Assembly (NCBI GenBank): GCA_907165275.2
Contig: OU015659.1
Coordinates: 3,638,501-3,702,500 of the forward strand
Source: Zygaena filipendulae
Lineage: Eukaryota > Arthropoda > Insecta > Lepidoptera > Zygaenidae
DNA length: 64,000 nt
Direction: 5' to 3'
Position numbers and translations under genes: made by a program. This document shows positions 36,900 to 48,854 of the stretch, piece by piece. Position 1 is the stretch's first letter. Each line of letters begins with the position of its first letter. Below the pieces are notes generated by a model. It had not been told where the DNA came from. It made no database searches and saw only the letters and a list, made by a program, of their open reading frames with translations.

Positions 36900-37068
36900 C
36901 TAGCTGTTCCCCGCGGTTTCACCCGCGGTAACTTCGGAGTTCCCGCGGAAATTCCGGGATCAAAATCCCTATGTCCTTCTCTGTATTCTTGAAAACGTAG
37001 AAGCACAATTTTATTGTTGATCCGTCCGATCCGACAAACAAAGTCACTTGCGCATTTATAGATAATAT
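36900..37068 (-). mobile_element. Helitron-like element
   Basis: CTAG at 36900 preceded by A, perfect hairpin GCGGTTTCACCCGCGG, 5' side AAAGTCACTTGCGCATTTAT. Confidence 0.72.
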
Positions 37069-37429
37069 TATCAAGGACTATAGCTATTTTTTCGCATTAT
37101 GGGTTGAATTTCTGTTATGTGGTTGAATTAAGAAAAACCCTAAAATACTTGTGTATTTCTAAACCAAAATAAAAGCCGAACTACCGATTTCCTCACTTAA
37201 AACCTAACAGTATCTAACACGAACTTTTATGCCTTTTATCACACTCGCGAAGGTTGGAAACAGTTTCTTAGTTTTTTCCTATAGATACATTGAAAAAGTT
37301 ATTAATTTGCTAAAAAACTAGCTGCTATCCCCTGTTTTTCGACGCATGATACGTTCACAGTCAAACAGAGACCAATTTACAGTTTTATTATAATTATTGC
37401 TTAATTAATTTAATACATATTTGTAGACA

Positions 37430-37544
37430 ATATTAGTAAATTAATATTAACATTAAGATTGTATATGCCATAGTGTAGATGTTTGTTCTCAATAACAATG
37501 TAACAAGAGAGGCGATTTGGCGAGCACTGTAAGCCTTTCTTGTT

Positions 37545-37608
<64 letters not shown>

Positions 37609-37610
37609 AT
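37430..37610 (+). repeat. LINE-like 3' end with a long TAAA tail
   Basis: A short unique stretch (containing GGCGATTTGGCGAGCACTG) leads straight into about 16 TAAA units (37547-37610). This is the form of a 3' UTR and tail of a severely truncated LINE. No coding part remains. Confidence 0.6.
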
Positions 37611-38424
37611 ACCCACTAACAAAGACATTCTATATAGGTAATAAAGGAGCCCAATAAAGTAAGATTTAGACTTATAGTAAGATATTCACGTAGTTTTTGT
37701 TTTTAAACACTGTGAAATTACGATTTAATACACCGATAACAGTATAAGAGAAATTCATTATAACTTTGCCCTAAATAAAATTATATTAATATAAATTATG
37801 TTCGCTTAATTTATTCTAATAACGTTGCAAGGTATTGATACGAAAATACACAAAAGATTGGAGAGAGTCACTTCTTGTGTTGTGTGAACGTATTTATGGT
37901 ATCTATTATTATTTGTTTGCTTTTGCAAAGGTGATTATGATAAAATTAGATAAATTTCTAAAACGAATTACTATTAGAGCTCCTTTCACTGACTTTACCC
38001 CTTTTATAGTTAGGTAGGTACATGCATACTGTAAAAGACTTATAGTTTAGTTGATAACGCATAATTTACTTAACGGCTACATATTAGATAATAGAGGCTG
38101 TAAAAAGAAAAACAACTGGAAGAAGTGTAACGACGAATAATTTTTATGTAATAATGAGAACATTATATATTAGGTATGTAATTAGCATCAAAAGTCGTAA
38201 CCACATATTATAGCATCACCCACTTAATTATCTCTGTACCTAATGCTAATTATTAATACATGATTCATGACTCTTATATACCTAGTAATTAGTTTGTACA
38301 ATAAGTTCGCTCTACTTTTCACTTTGACTGCGAGGAAGTAAAACGGTAACATCCTAATCTTGACTAAAAGGAAGGAGAATGTTTTTTGTTTCTTTGTTAC
38401 CTACGATTTTTCGCTTTTACTACT

Positions 38425-38545
38425 TCATGAAATATGAAGTATGAAGAAGAACAGGGGTGTAAAAAAGAACATAGGGCGTTTTCTTCTCAAGAAACCCCGC
38501 GGAAACTCCGAAATTAACGCAGCTAAAAGGGCGGGGAACAGCTAG
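38425..38545 (+). mobile_element. Helitron-like element, 5'-shortened
   Basis: ACATAGGGCGTTTTCTTCTC, then GGCGGGGAACAG and CTAG at 38542-38545. A second copy starts at the next base. Confidence 0.65.
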
Positions 38546-38763
38546 TCCTTATACGTGTATATACTATTAATTATTATTAATACGAATGTAAGTTTGTTTG
38601 TTTGTTAAGCTTTCACGCCTTATTGACGCAACCGATCATTATGAAGTTTTGCATACACGTCGTCAGGGGTACAGAAAAGGATATAGAGTACCTACTTTTT
38701 GGAGCGCAATTCCTGCGGGAACTCCAAAATCAACGTGGCTGAAATCGTGAGGAACAACTTGTT
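38546..38763 (+). mobile_element. Helitron-like element, head-to-tail with the previous one
   Basis: Starts TCCTTATACG at the base after the preceding CTAG, has TACGAATGTAAGTTTGTTTG, and ends with a decayed CTTG. Confidence 0.6.
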
Positions 38764-40141
38764 TTAAATAAATTTCAGTTACAAATATTGGCAAAAAAGA
38801 CAGTTTATTACATCAATGAAAGTAATAATGTTTTTTTTAATGAACATACACGTAAGAATCCGTTCTAGTCGGCTTACACGATCGCGTAAACAAAAACTCT
38901 TCGAGCGTAAGAAGTGGAAAAGTATCTAGAAACTACCTAGTAGGTATTTTTGATGTTTATGTCGCACATTATTATACAAAACAACCAAATTTTATTTCAA
39001 AAGCGTAGCTCTCAAGACTAAAGTGGTTAAAATTACTAAAGTACGTTAAACTCTATCTTTACGTACGTTAAACTTTCTATTGCCATTAAATATGACAAAT
39101 CTTGCAATATTTAAAAAAAAAAACGAGCGTAGATAAGTTCTCTACCGAGTTATGAAGGTCTAATAATTCGATGTTTTTTTTTTCTCTAAGGTCGTTACAT
39201 GCTCGAATGGAGGTAGATGCTCGTGCTACATATTACATTCTTGAAAAAAAAAAAAGAAAACTAGTAAAGACAAGGGTCAGAAGCAAGTGACCACATCAAA
39301 CGCTTCTGAGGGTAACGAATCATCATGTGCCGGACCATAGTCATTATAGTCACGATGTAGCGAAAGTGTTCACACCAGTGGCAGTACGGTAACTCCACAT
39401 TACAGACGACTTGCAGACATAACTGGAGCGGATAAACGACACATTTTAAACTTTATGTTATAGAGTATAAGAACCATCATTTGTGTTAATCTAGTACAAA
39501 AGAGGCGAATACAAAATACCATTGTAGCGTGTTCCGATCGATTCGTAAGTCGATTTCAGCACATCATTCGAACAACTTGACGGAGTGCAGACGAATCGTT
39601 TTAGGGCAATTAAATACCACTTTCGTTCGCGAATTTAAATTGTACCAGGTGTCTATTGAATTATACGAGTATTAGTGGCAACACGCCTCTAAATTATGAT
39701 ACTAATGCCTTTAAATTAATACTAATGCCTCTATATTACTAATGCTCTTGTTACTTTTCTTTTGGTATCCGCTTGTCTGTAATGAAGAGAAAAAAGTACA
39801 TATAGCTGCCATAATTACGCCTACGACTACAATCTGAACAGTGTGTTTTTATGTTACACAGCTGGAATAAAAGAAAGTATAGTATATCAGAAAAATGGAA
39901 GATGGTTAGTCGCAATCATTGTCATCAGTGGTCATATTAATATGAGACAAAAACAAAACATATACTCTGTGATAAAAAGTACAATAATTTAAGGTAATCT
40001 TTTGAGGTAGCTTTATTTGGTTATTTCTTTGAAGCGACTAAAAATTGAATAGCCTTCCTTTGGCATATTATAACAAATAATACCGATTCAATATATTTAT
40101 TTATCTAATCTCTGTGCATTGTATGCTTATTTACTTACTTA

Positions 40142-40679
40142 CTAGCTGTTCCCTGCGTTAGTTTCGGAGATCCCGCGGGTATTCCGAGATTAAAGCACTT
40201 GCTACCCTATTTTTTTTGTACCTACCCCTCAGACCAAATAAAAACTAAAGACGGAACGCGTAGAACAAACAAGTGAAGCCAGGAAAAAGACACCATCGCC
40301 GTGCATGTACACAGAAACGCGCACACACTTACAAGAAAAAGAGACCATACCTGAGCATCGTTGTGGCACTTTCCTAAGCACCACATGCATATGCAACCGA
40401 CTTCACTTCGTTGTTCGAGTCGTTCTGTCTTTAGTTTTTATTTGGTCTGAGACCTACCCTTGACAACGTGTAGGTAGTATGCAAAATTTTATGTAGTTTC
40501 TTACGCGTTGATTTCTGAGTTCCCGTGGGAATTCCAGAAAAAAGTAGCCTATGTCCTTCTCTGTGCCTCTGACAGTGTGTATGCATAATTTCGTGGTGAT
40601 CGGTTGAGTCGTTTAGCCGTGAAAACGTAATAAATAAACAAACAAACTCACTTTCGCAATTATAATATTCTAGTGAGGA
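40142..40679 (-). mobile_element. Helitron-like element interrupted by the hAT MITE
   Basis: CTAG at 40142, GATCCCGCGGGTATTCCGAG, the MITE at 40228-40451, then TTGACAACGTGTAGGTAG, a second end-like module at about 40515 and the 5' side CACTTTCGCAATTATAATAT. Confidence 0.7.
40228..40451. mobile_element. hAT-type MITE with 8-bp target duplication
   Basis: This 224-bp element has 31-bp terminal inverted repeats starting CTCAGACCAAATAAAAACT (30 of 31 match). ACCTACCC flanks it exactly on both sides (40220-40227, 40452-40459). An 8-bp duplication fits the hAT superfamily. It is inserted in a Helitron-like element whose sequence resumes across the gap (GTACCTACCC, then TTGACAACGTG). Confidence 0.9.
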
Positions 40680-41270
40680 TTTCTTTGAAATGACTAAAGA
40701 ATCGAATAGCCCGCCTTCGGATATTATAACAGATAATACTAATGCAATATATTTATTTAATCTTTGTGAATTGTATGCTTATTTACTTATTCCATACACG
40801 GTGGAATAATTTGCACATTTAAATTCTTTAGCTGCGAACGTTCGCTGCGCGAATAGGACTAAATTTAATGAGCCCGTTTAAGGCCCAGTGGCCATTAGTT
40901 GTGCTCAAGATACCGGTGTCCCGGCGGCTCATGCCTTATTTGCAACGGCTCGATGATAGTACCGTTCGCGTTTTGTGTCAAAGTAATACAGAACAGTCAC
41001 GTCACAAACATCGTAACTGGAGCACTTTTGTCTGGGTTTCATTCAAATTAAAACAATTCCCCTCGACACACGTACCTATTGTTATTTTCCGATCATTGAA
41101 GAGTTTGTGCATTAGTTAGGTATATATTTTTTATTTTACGTTGTTCAAGAAACTTAAACATATTAACATCGATACATAATTCGCAATGCAAAATGGTTCA
41201 ACATAATATTGATTTTTTCTATATATTTTTTTTTTCATTTACCTAACTATGGCACATTAGTTCGAGATTT
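40680..41270. other. No gene supported
   Basis: An 83-codon frame at 40868-41119 (MSPFKAQWPLVVLK start) lies in a less AT-rich patch. It has no domain, signal or splice context, so coding is unproven. Confidence 0.35.
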
Positions 41271-41273
41271 ACC

Positions 41274-41505
41274 GCCGCACTCAGAGTCGACTTTATGATT
41301 ATTTAGTTAAGTATAGATTTTTAAAACAAAACTGCCGCAATCAGACAAGTTTAATAAATTAATGTTAATTGGCATTTAACTAATTAAGTTACATCTCATT
41401 AAATGCCAATTAACATTAATTTACTGAATGTCTCTGATTGCGGAAGTTTTGTTTTAAAAATCTATACTTAACTAAGTAATCATTAAAGTCGACTCTGAGT
41501 GCGGC
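41274..41505. mobile_element. Fold-back MITE, copy 1
   Basis: Two arms of about 104 bp (41274-41377 and 41401-41505, starting GCCGCACTCAGAGTCGAC) pair almost throughout around a 23-base loop. TTA next to the two ends may be the target duplication. No coding content. Confidence 0.8.
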
Positions 41506-41509
41506 AGTT

Positions 41510-42770
41510 AGAAATCCAAAACAGTTGGACTTATTTAGAATCTTAAATAATCATGCTTAATGACCTCACATTAGCTTTTAACTTATAAACTGAACCTAGC
41601 TTTTAACTTACATGATACTTAAGTATCCACTTAAAAGTATTAAATTGAATATATCAATGGATCTTTCTGACTTGTAACAATTTGCAATGGGGTGTTCAAT
41701 ATTCAACTTCATGTTTAGTAGATACCCGTTTTACTTGTACATAGATCAGAAAAAACACATTGGTGTAATTTTGGGATCGAGCTATTGCCCTCTGAGAGAC
41801 GAGAATTTTATCTGCCACTTGGCAACCATTACACAAGATTCTCCAAAGTTTTTTTTTTTTTTGGAAAACTTAAGTACAAACTACTTTCTACGTTCACGGT
41901 TACGTGTCGACTGTCGGGTTGCGTTGACACTTTCACGATAATATGCGAAAGCATGCATGTTGCAAAAACAGACTATATCGGCTAATAGTGTCATGGTTTG
42001 ACCACGAGACTACAATAACATTGAGAAACCTACCATATGGTATTTATGTAGAGATCTGTGTAGAGTTTAATTATAACCAATTTAATAACAAAACAAGAAA
42101 AAAATATATTCAAGTTCTGATTTTGATTAGTAAACTTGTTCTAAATTTTATAATTTTGATATTATTTTTAATCAAAACTTAAAGAAGTACCATTTCAATG
42201 TTTTCAGAGATTGCTTGCAAGTAACGTCTAGAAAATAATGATGCCAAAGTTTTTAAATCTTCATACCTATTATGAATATTTCTTTAACTTACAAATATAC
42301 CATGTGATGGTAAAATTCTGACAATCTCTCAACATATTCACGATATACCTACACTTATTTTTCAATCAAAACTAGTCATAATAGCTTCAATAGCATGTCA
42401 TAAGCATAACATAGTTACTGGTGTTCCTTGATATTCTGAGAATTTTATACTTAGTATACGTAGGTACCTATTTGTCTGATGGCGCCACTTTCCCGGCCAT
42501 AGTGCTTCACTTTAAATTCGGACTGTCATAGCTCCTGTTTCCGTGAACGTGCTATTAAACAGCTATTATGTTACACTAATAAAAACAGCAACTGCAAAAA
42601 TTCTGTTAAATTTCCATCAGTATTTATTTTGTGAAGGTATGTATAAAATGTAGGAGGTGGAAATTTGTACTACAAGCACTCTGGAATCTGCTAGTTATAT
42701 TGAGACTCTACAAATTAATACGTTCACAACTTTATTATTATATTTTTAAATACCATAATTGGGGATTTTC
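41510..42770. other. No gene seen
   Basis: AT-rich. Overlapping frames of 66 to 84 codons at 41687-42182 lack motifs and cross a T run. Confidence 0.5.
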
Positions 42771-42771
42771 C

Positions 42772-43084
42772 AGGGCATGAAAATCAAAATTTTAATTAGC
42801 CCGTCAGAAAAAAAGAAAATATGTAAAAGACACGAATTTTTTGTTTTTTCAAATTAATGGATAAAACATAGATAAAGCGCATTAAAGTTTAGGGTGGGGG
42901 ACTCGTGACGTCATTATTCGGTGTAAGCCCCGTACAAACTGCACTGGGTTGTGACGTCACGCGAAATTTCAACTCAATGTATCGCCGTTAGTTTTTGATT
43001 TACGTAAAAAAATAAAAAATACGCGTCCAATATTTTTTATTAATCTACACGATGGACTAAAAAAAAATTAGTCAAGTAGCTAAT
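42772..43084 (+). mobile_element. CRE-bearing MITE, copy C
   Basis: Shares the family core (AGCGCATTAAAGTTTAGGG) with TGACGTCA at 42906 and 42952 and the subterminal GCCCGTC and GATGGAC pair. The outer ends are less clear than in copies A and B. Confidence 0.7.
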
Positions 43085-43089
43085 TGCGT

Positions 43090-44445
43090 TGTCTCAAGAA
43101 AAGTAAGAAAACCACTTTGATAAATAATACATACGATTATTATGTGCGACGAAAATATATTGATCATCAGGTGATGATTATTAAAGAGTAAAGACAGTGA
43201 AGCCAATATTAATTAGATTCCAGGTTTTATGACGGCCAAGTAAGAAAGTGCACGAGTTATGTCTACACTATACAGTAGTCAATGAGCCGTGTGTAATAGT
43301 TGCGAGTATAATATTGTTTAGAATATCAAATCGTTTCCTATTCTAACGTCTCCGGTCTCGCCGTAAAACATCGGAGATAAATCAGAATTTTCCCTTGTAA
43401 AATGTGACTTTCATACGAATTAGAATATCTAGTTTAACATTTATGAGAGTTTCACTCGCAAGTAAATCAGTTTTTGTGTACTACCAGCACTAACATAAAC
43501 AACTTTAAATAATACCCGACTGCAACCATTAGCAGATAAATCGACACTCTAATAACTGGTCATCTAGCGGAGCTAACACAAGTAATTATTTTAAATATTC
43601 TAGAGTAAATAAAAAAAGTTGTTGTAATTGCTCACAGAATTTGCCAAAGTTCTTAATTTATTCGTAGAAAACCGTGAATAAAATAATAAAAAAATGATTT
43701 ATGGACATTTTACCGACGTTAATTCGTCTAGGGAAGGTCATTGGCATTATTTGATTTTTAACTTAATCGCACAATGAATTAAACACTCAAAACAAATGAT
43801 GTTTTCTGTAATAATAAATCAAAAAGATTAAACCCATTGAACGACTCCATATTATAAATTACTATGCCATAGAAAAAAAACGTAACGACCAGCACCGGGC
43901 ACATCAAAATTAAAACTTAATTATGTATATTAGATACGACTTACGAGTTGAGATATTTTTCGCTTGAACGCGGCACCACAAAGATTCTAAATCGTTTTAA
44001 TTTTCAATTTTAAATGAAAATATTTAGAAAATCAATAACGGATTTATACTATAAGCCTTCTTCTTCTTATTCATAACTTGGCGCATTAAGGTATATCGGC
44101 AGCCTAATAATGATCCACATAATGATCATAAAAATAGACTAGATATCTGATGATAGAAAATATGTAGCTGATTAGGTATAGGCATCAGACTTCATTATAC
44201 TTAGCGACTGCTGTAGACTGATAACGGGCGCTATTAAATCTGCCATCCACAGCAATTATGCTAAGACTTGATTAAGATGTTAATTTGAATATTCGCCTTA
44301 ATTATAATTTTATAGATGCATTCGAGAAACGTGGATTGCTCGGGTTACGACGAAGATGTCCAATTAAATTACAGCACTGAAGGTTCTCAAAACGTTAAAA
44401 ATAAGAAAACCGGGGAAAAAAAAAAATATATTATGTAAAAGGAGT
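43090..44445. other. No gene seen
   Basis: AT-rich single-copy-looking DNA without open frames of interest. Confidence 0.5.
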
Positions 44446-44449
44446 TCTT

Positions 44450-44728
44450 GAAATTTTTTAAAAAGCTAGACGGATGACCACAGTTAACTTGATGTTAAGC
44501 GATGGTGCCTAGTCTGGAAGAGGAACTGGCTTTCAAGTGACTCTGTTATTGAAAAACACCTTTAAGAACTTGGCGATAGATTTGCCACTTGAAGGTTGTA
44601 GCTATAGCCAGCCGTGCTCTACACCGTGCATGGTTTCATCAACCTTGTTTTCCTTCACCGACAGCTGAAGCTCATTGTTGAGATTTGAACCTGGAATGCA
44701 CTAACCACTGAGCTATCATCGGATGGGA
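44450..44728 (-). mobile_element. tRNA-derived SINE, degenerate
   Basis: On the minus strand the head has A box TAGCTCAGTGG (44715-44705) and B box GGTTCAAATCT (44691-44681). The gap between them is shorter than in a tRNA, suggesting a deletion. The body contains AACATCAAGTTAACTGTGG, a phrase I associate with lepidopteran SINEs. Confidence 0.6.
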
Positions 44729-44814
44729 CAACATAGAAGAGACATTTCTACTGAAAAACCTTAGCAAAGATTCGCTGTTATAGAGCCAAAAGATACCCGC
44801 TTCGTGTGCAATAA

Positions 44815-45005
44815 TCCTACTAATATTATAAATGTGAAAGTGTGGATGTTTGTTACTCAATCATGCAAAAACAGCTGAACGGATTTGGATGAAATTTGGC
44901 ATGCACGTTGTCGGGAATACAGAAAAGGACCTAGGGTACTTTTTATCCCGGAATCCCTGCGGGAACTCTGAAATTACCGCGGGCGAAACCACGGGGCACA
45001 GCTAG
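44815..45005 (+). mobile_element. Full-length Helitron-like element, reference copy
   Basis: A 191-bp copy with exact ends: TCCTACTAATATTATAAATG at the 5' end after A44814, and CTAG at 45002-45005 before T45006. It includes the ATTACCGCGGGCGAAACCAC hairpin. No Rep/helicase is encoded, so it depends on another element. Confidence 0.8.
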
Positions 45006-45684
45006 TAGAAAATATTTTTTATTAATGGATCGAGATTAATTAATTATCTTTTAAAAGATTTAAGCTAACTAATTAATCTTTACATCTTTATTTGCATTGC
45101 ATTCATTTGCATGGTATTCGCCTCATTTTGTACGACGCTTCCGGAAAACTCACTCTTAATTTTTTTAGAGATTACTATAATGAGTTTAATAATGTTTTTA
45201 ATAAATTATTATTTGTTAATACCTACCTATAGTCAATAAACAATATTACGTATCCATGAGTTAGTACCTGATTGAAAAGAATAATAGGTTAAAAGTTTTT
45301 AAAAGAGAGTTTATCATCTATGCATTAATTTTGTCTTGTCTGTAATTTTTTCGCTCATAAAAGGATGTCGTTAATTTAATTGAAAATAGTTTTTCTTTGT
45401 TACTGTACCTACCTGCAAATAAGTATAGTCAAGCTGGGTTGGTTGATTAAAACAGTCCTTTACGTTTTCTCTAATTAGAAAGATGGTAAGGTTGATTATA
45501 TTATTTCTAACTTTCAGGTTCTATGTTATTGAAAATTTGGGTTTAAATTATTATTTAATTTAATTCATACCTAATCATAATAAAATGGTTTATTTCATTA
45601 ATGTAGAGAGAAGAGTTTCACGATTTTTTTTATATACTTAGTAATAGCCGATACCTATACGCACGTTGGTTTATCTAATTCCAA

Positions 45685-45901
45685 ATAATTATGATGTTTA
45701 AGTACAGAATTTAATAACAAAACTGTCGCATTCGGAGGCGTTCATTAAATTGTTGCTAATGGCATTTAACTAAATTTAACTCAATTCGTTAAATGCAAAT
45801 TAACATTAATTTAATGAACGTCTCTCAGTGCGGCAGTTTTGTTAAAAAACTGTAGGTACTTCAAATTAAGTAATCATTAACACGACTCTGACTTGCTACC
45901 G
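45685..45901. mobile_element. Fold-back MITE, copy 2
   Basis: It shares the inner arms (AACAAAACTG, GGCATTTAACTAA, TTAACATTAATTTA) and the right end (ACGACTCTGA) with the element at 41274-41505, but the left end has decayed. Confidence 0.68.
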
Positions 45902-46162
45902 TTAGTAGATATAGCTCGACAAATATTATACCTACTGTTGACATTTATTTTACTTAAATATTTACCATAAATGCATAATACCTACAATACATTACAAAAA
46001 GAGAACGAAATGTAGGTAACTAGGTGCTATCGACTCTATAATTAGATTAAGTTTTTTTGCGCGCCAATTTTTCGTCACAAAGATCTAGTTCCAATTTCAC
46101 AGTCATTAAAACCGCGACACCTACATGAAAAACGTTTAAAAAAAAGACATAGCTAGACTTAC

Positions 46163-46400
46163 TTCAATTATAGCGGCGTCGAAATCACACTCGTAGAAAG
46201 CGATCGATTCGCTATGGTCACAAAATTTCTTTTCGGAATTCGAATCACTGCATTGGCACTTTTTTTTTAAATTCGCGTGCCGTCGACGGCGCACTGCGTT
46301 TGGCTGCGGCTGCGTCTGCGTGCGACGGGCGCGCGCGCGTCAGAATTATCAGCGAGTGGAGACTGGCCAGCGATGCGCTCGCTTTTACGCTCTCTGTAAC
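46163..46400 (-). promoter_or_regulatory. Candidate promoter and 5' non-coding exon on the minus strand
   Basis: The block at about 46265-46400 is rich in CpG (GCGCGCGCGCG, GTCGACGGCG), in sharp contrast to its surroundings. Reading leftward on the minus strand, it leads after roughly 100 bp to a strong splice donor, GAA followed by GTAAGT (46162-46157). No long frame with an ATG exists in between, so this would be a non-coding first exon. The rest of such a gene would lie to the left within or beyond the window. No downstream exon was identified, so the call rests on composition and the donor. Confidence 0.38.
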
Positions 46401-46529
46401 ATCGGTAGCGTGCACTTTCGCCGTTTAACTAAGGGAAGCTGCGTTAGGGGGTGCTTCGTGTTGCTGAGGTGACTCTAGGCTTTGTGAACTACACTAGAGA
46501 CGGCAGACGACTAGGTATAAATCCACAGA

Positions 46530-46689
46530 TATCGGAGTAAGGCGTCGTATGCGAATGTCAGTTTGTTACGTTTTCACGCATTAACTACTGAATCGATTAT
46601 CATGAAATTTTGTATACGCAATTATCATGGGACATAGGATAGTTTTGATTACGGAATTCAACAAGGTTGAGATCGCCGGAAACAGCTAG
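46530..46689 (+). mobile_element. Helitron-like element, 5' end unclear
   Basis: ATGCGAATGTCAGTTTGTTA start region, interior TGAAATTTTGTATACGC, CTAG at 46686-46689. Confidence 0.6.
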
Positions 46690-46957
46690 TCCTTCCTATA
46701 TTATAAATGCGAAAGTGAGTTTCTTTGTTTGTGACGCTTTCACGCCTTAACGGCTCCACTGATCATCATGAAACTTTTTATGCACACTGTCAGCAGTAAG
46801 TACTGAAAGGACATAGGACTTTAAAAATAAAAATAAATATTGCGTCTTCTACTATGTGTGGAATAGAGTATATTTGATTGATTGATTGACTTTTTATCCC
46901 GGAATTACCGCGGGGACTCCGAAATTACTGCGAGTGAAACCGCGAGGAACAGCAAGT
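46690..46957 (+). mobile_element. Helitron-like element, head-to-tail, with a short insertion
   Basis: Starts TCCTTCCTATATTATAAATG immediately after CTAG of the previous copy. About 80 bp of unrelated AT-rich sequence (about 46820-46892) split ATAGGACT from CTTTTTATCCCGG. The end is decayed to CAAG. Confidence 0.65.
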
Positions 46958-46959
46958 AT

Positions 46960-47670
46960 TTTATAAATTTGTGAATAAGTCGTACCATGGTCGTACCAGA
47001 CGAGCATGAATTTCATGTAGGTAATAATGATCACCGCAGCCTGAATGGAATGACATCAATGAAAAAAATGTGGAAATAGAAGTTCGAAAAAAGAAAATTG
47101 TAGGTACAAACTCACACAAACATTTACTTTGGCAAAATTGTTTGAAAAAGCTGTTTCCTATTTAAATTAAATATTATTTTGGTAGCTGCTTTAGATGTTC
47201 ACTATAATATCACCACAACGTGCATCCAGTCTCGCAGGTGAAAAATAATTTCTCTGTGGGTGACAAGTTTTTGATTAAGCTACTATGATGAATATCTTCA
47301 TCTGTGCAAACGTTTCGTAGAAGCTGTTAATAGTGCATACGCTCGGAATACTGTTTCTGCGAATTTTAGGAATTAGAAATTAAAACTTTTAACACGTCTG
47401 CATAATTAATACCGAAGTAAGTATACCTTATAAGGAGCATGCCAGAAAACTGTTATAAAAACAGCTTTTTGTCGTAATAATGATTATGACTTTAACAACA
47501 CTTTTACAACAACAACTTTTTGCGTCAGATTTGATTTATATTTTATGTAAGTTCTCAAAATAATAAAAATGAATAACTTAAAAATAACCGAAACTCTTTA
47601 TTTCATTTAATATTACGTGCAAAAAATTGTTTTTGCTTATTTAAGCTATCGGAAAAATTATAATATTGAC
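46960..47670. other. No gene seen
   Basis: AT-rich intergenic DNA between a Helitron-like copy and a MITE. Confidence 0.5.
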
Positions 47671-47673
47671 AAA

Positions 47674-47964
47674 GTAGGTAGAGCCTATCTAAGCTAAAAT
47701 GACGCGCCCCTCCATCAGGCAGCACACACACAACCGTTAAAATATCTATACGACACCTAGGTATAAATCTGGTCTTGAGTCTTGACATTCGTCCTCAGTT
47801 GCCGCATAGTGTCGCCGCAATGATATTTATTCTTTGTGTCGCCGCCATTGATATACCACCGCACTCATACTATTAAATAGATATTATCAATACATGTTCG
47901 CACATCTAAAACTGTTTATTGAGTAGTGGGGCGTGTCATTTTAGTTTAGACAAGCTCTACCTAC
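47674..47964. mobile_element. MITE with GTAGGTAGAGC ends
   Basis: About 38 bp at 47674 (GTAGGTAGAGC then CTAAAATGACGCGCCCC) are matched in reverse at 47928-47964 with a few mismatches. The 291-bp inside is non-coding. A further inverted copy of the end (TAGGTAGAGCTT) follows at 47973. Confidence 0.65.
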
Positions 47965-48063
47965 ATTATGTATAGGTAGAGCTTAATACTAAGGTAATGT
48001 ATGCGAATTTATTAAGTTTCCTACTATAGATGGACACCTGTCCTGAGGTGGATTATTATCAAA

Positions 48064-48268
48064 CTATCTGTTGCCCGCAGATTCACCGGAGTTAGTTTCG
48101 GAGATCCCTCGGGTATTCCGAGATAAAAATACTCACTACCCTATATTTTTTTCTGTACCTACCCTTGACAACGGCTGGTAGGTAAAATTCATGGTGATCG
48201 GTTGAGCCGTTTAGCTGTGAAAGCGTAATAAACAAATAAACAAACCCACTTTCGCAATTATTATATTA
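48064..48268 (-). mobile_element. Helitron-like element, first of a tandem set
   Basis: Decayed CTAT end, TCCCTCGGGTATTCCGAGAT, 5' side ACTTTCGCAATTATTATATT running straight into the next CTAG. Confidence 0.65.
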
Positions 48269-48854
48269 CTAGCTGACCTGCGCGGTTTCACCCGCGGTAA
48301 TTTCGGAGTTCCCGCAGGAATTCCGGCATAAAAAGTACCCTATGTCACTCAGGATTGCTTTAGCTTCCTATCTATAATAAGTAGATTCATAGACAACCTC
48401 AAAAACTCCGGAGTTCCCGCGGGAATTCTGGGATATAAAGTACCCTATGTCACTCATGATCACTGTTGCTCCTTATAAGTGAAAGAATTTTTTAAATTGG
48501 TTCAGTAGATCCAGAGATTACCCCCTACAATCTCACAAACACACGAACTCACAAACACCGGAGTTCCCGCGGGAATTTCGAGATAAAAGTACCCTATATC
48601 ACTCAGGATCACTGTAGCTTCCTAGAAGTGAAAGAATTTTCAAAATCGGTGCAGTAGATCCAGAGATAGCTGTTCCCGCGGGAAATTCGGAGTTCCCGAG
48701 GGAATTCCGAAATAAAAAGTACCCTATGACACTCAGGACCACTGTAGCTTCCTAAATGTGAAAGAATTTTCAAAATCGGTTCCGTAGATCCAGAGATTAC
48801 CCCTACAACGTTACAAACTCACAAACTCACAAACTTTTGCTCTTTATAATATTA
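48269..48854 (-). mobile_element. Helitron-like element with amplified inner modules, second of the set
   Basis: CTAG at 48269. The module GAGTTCCCGCGGGAATT plus AAAGTACCCTATGTCACTCA occurs four times (starts about 48306, 48411, 48561, 48690). The 5' side is CTCTTTATAATATTA before the next CTAG. Confidence 0.7.

Larger units (their letters stand above)
37612..40140. other. No gene seen outside the listed elements
   Basis: AT-rich intergenic DNA; 38770-40140 shows no repeat family or exon. Confidence 0.45.

Noticed and set aside
41687..42182. Overlapping frames of 66 to 84 codons
   Set aside because: They overlap in different frames, cross a T run and show no protein features.
48306..48700. 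Regularly spaced repeats that could suggest a CRISPR-like array
   Set aside because: The repeats are Helitron modules with unequal spacing in a eukaryotic genome.
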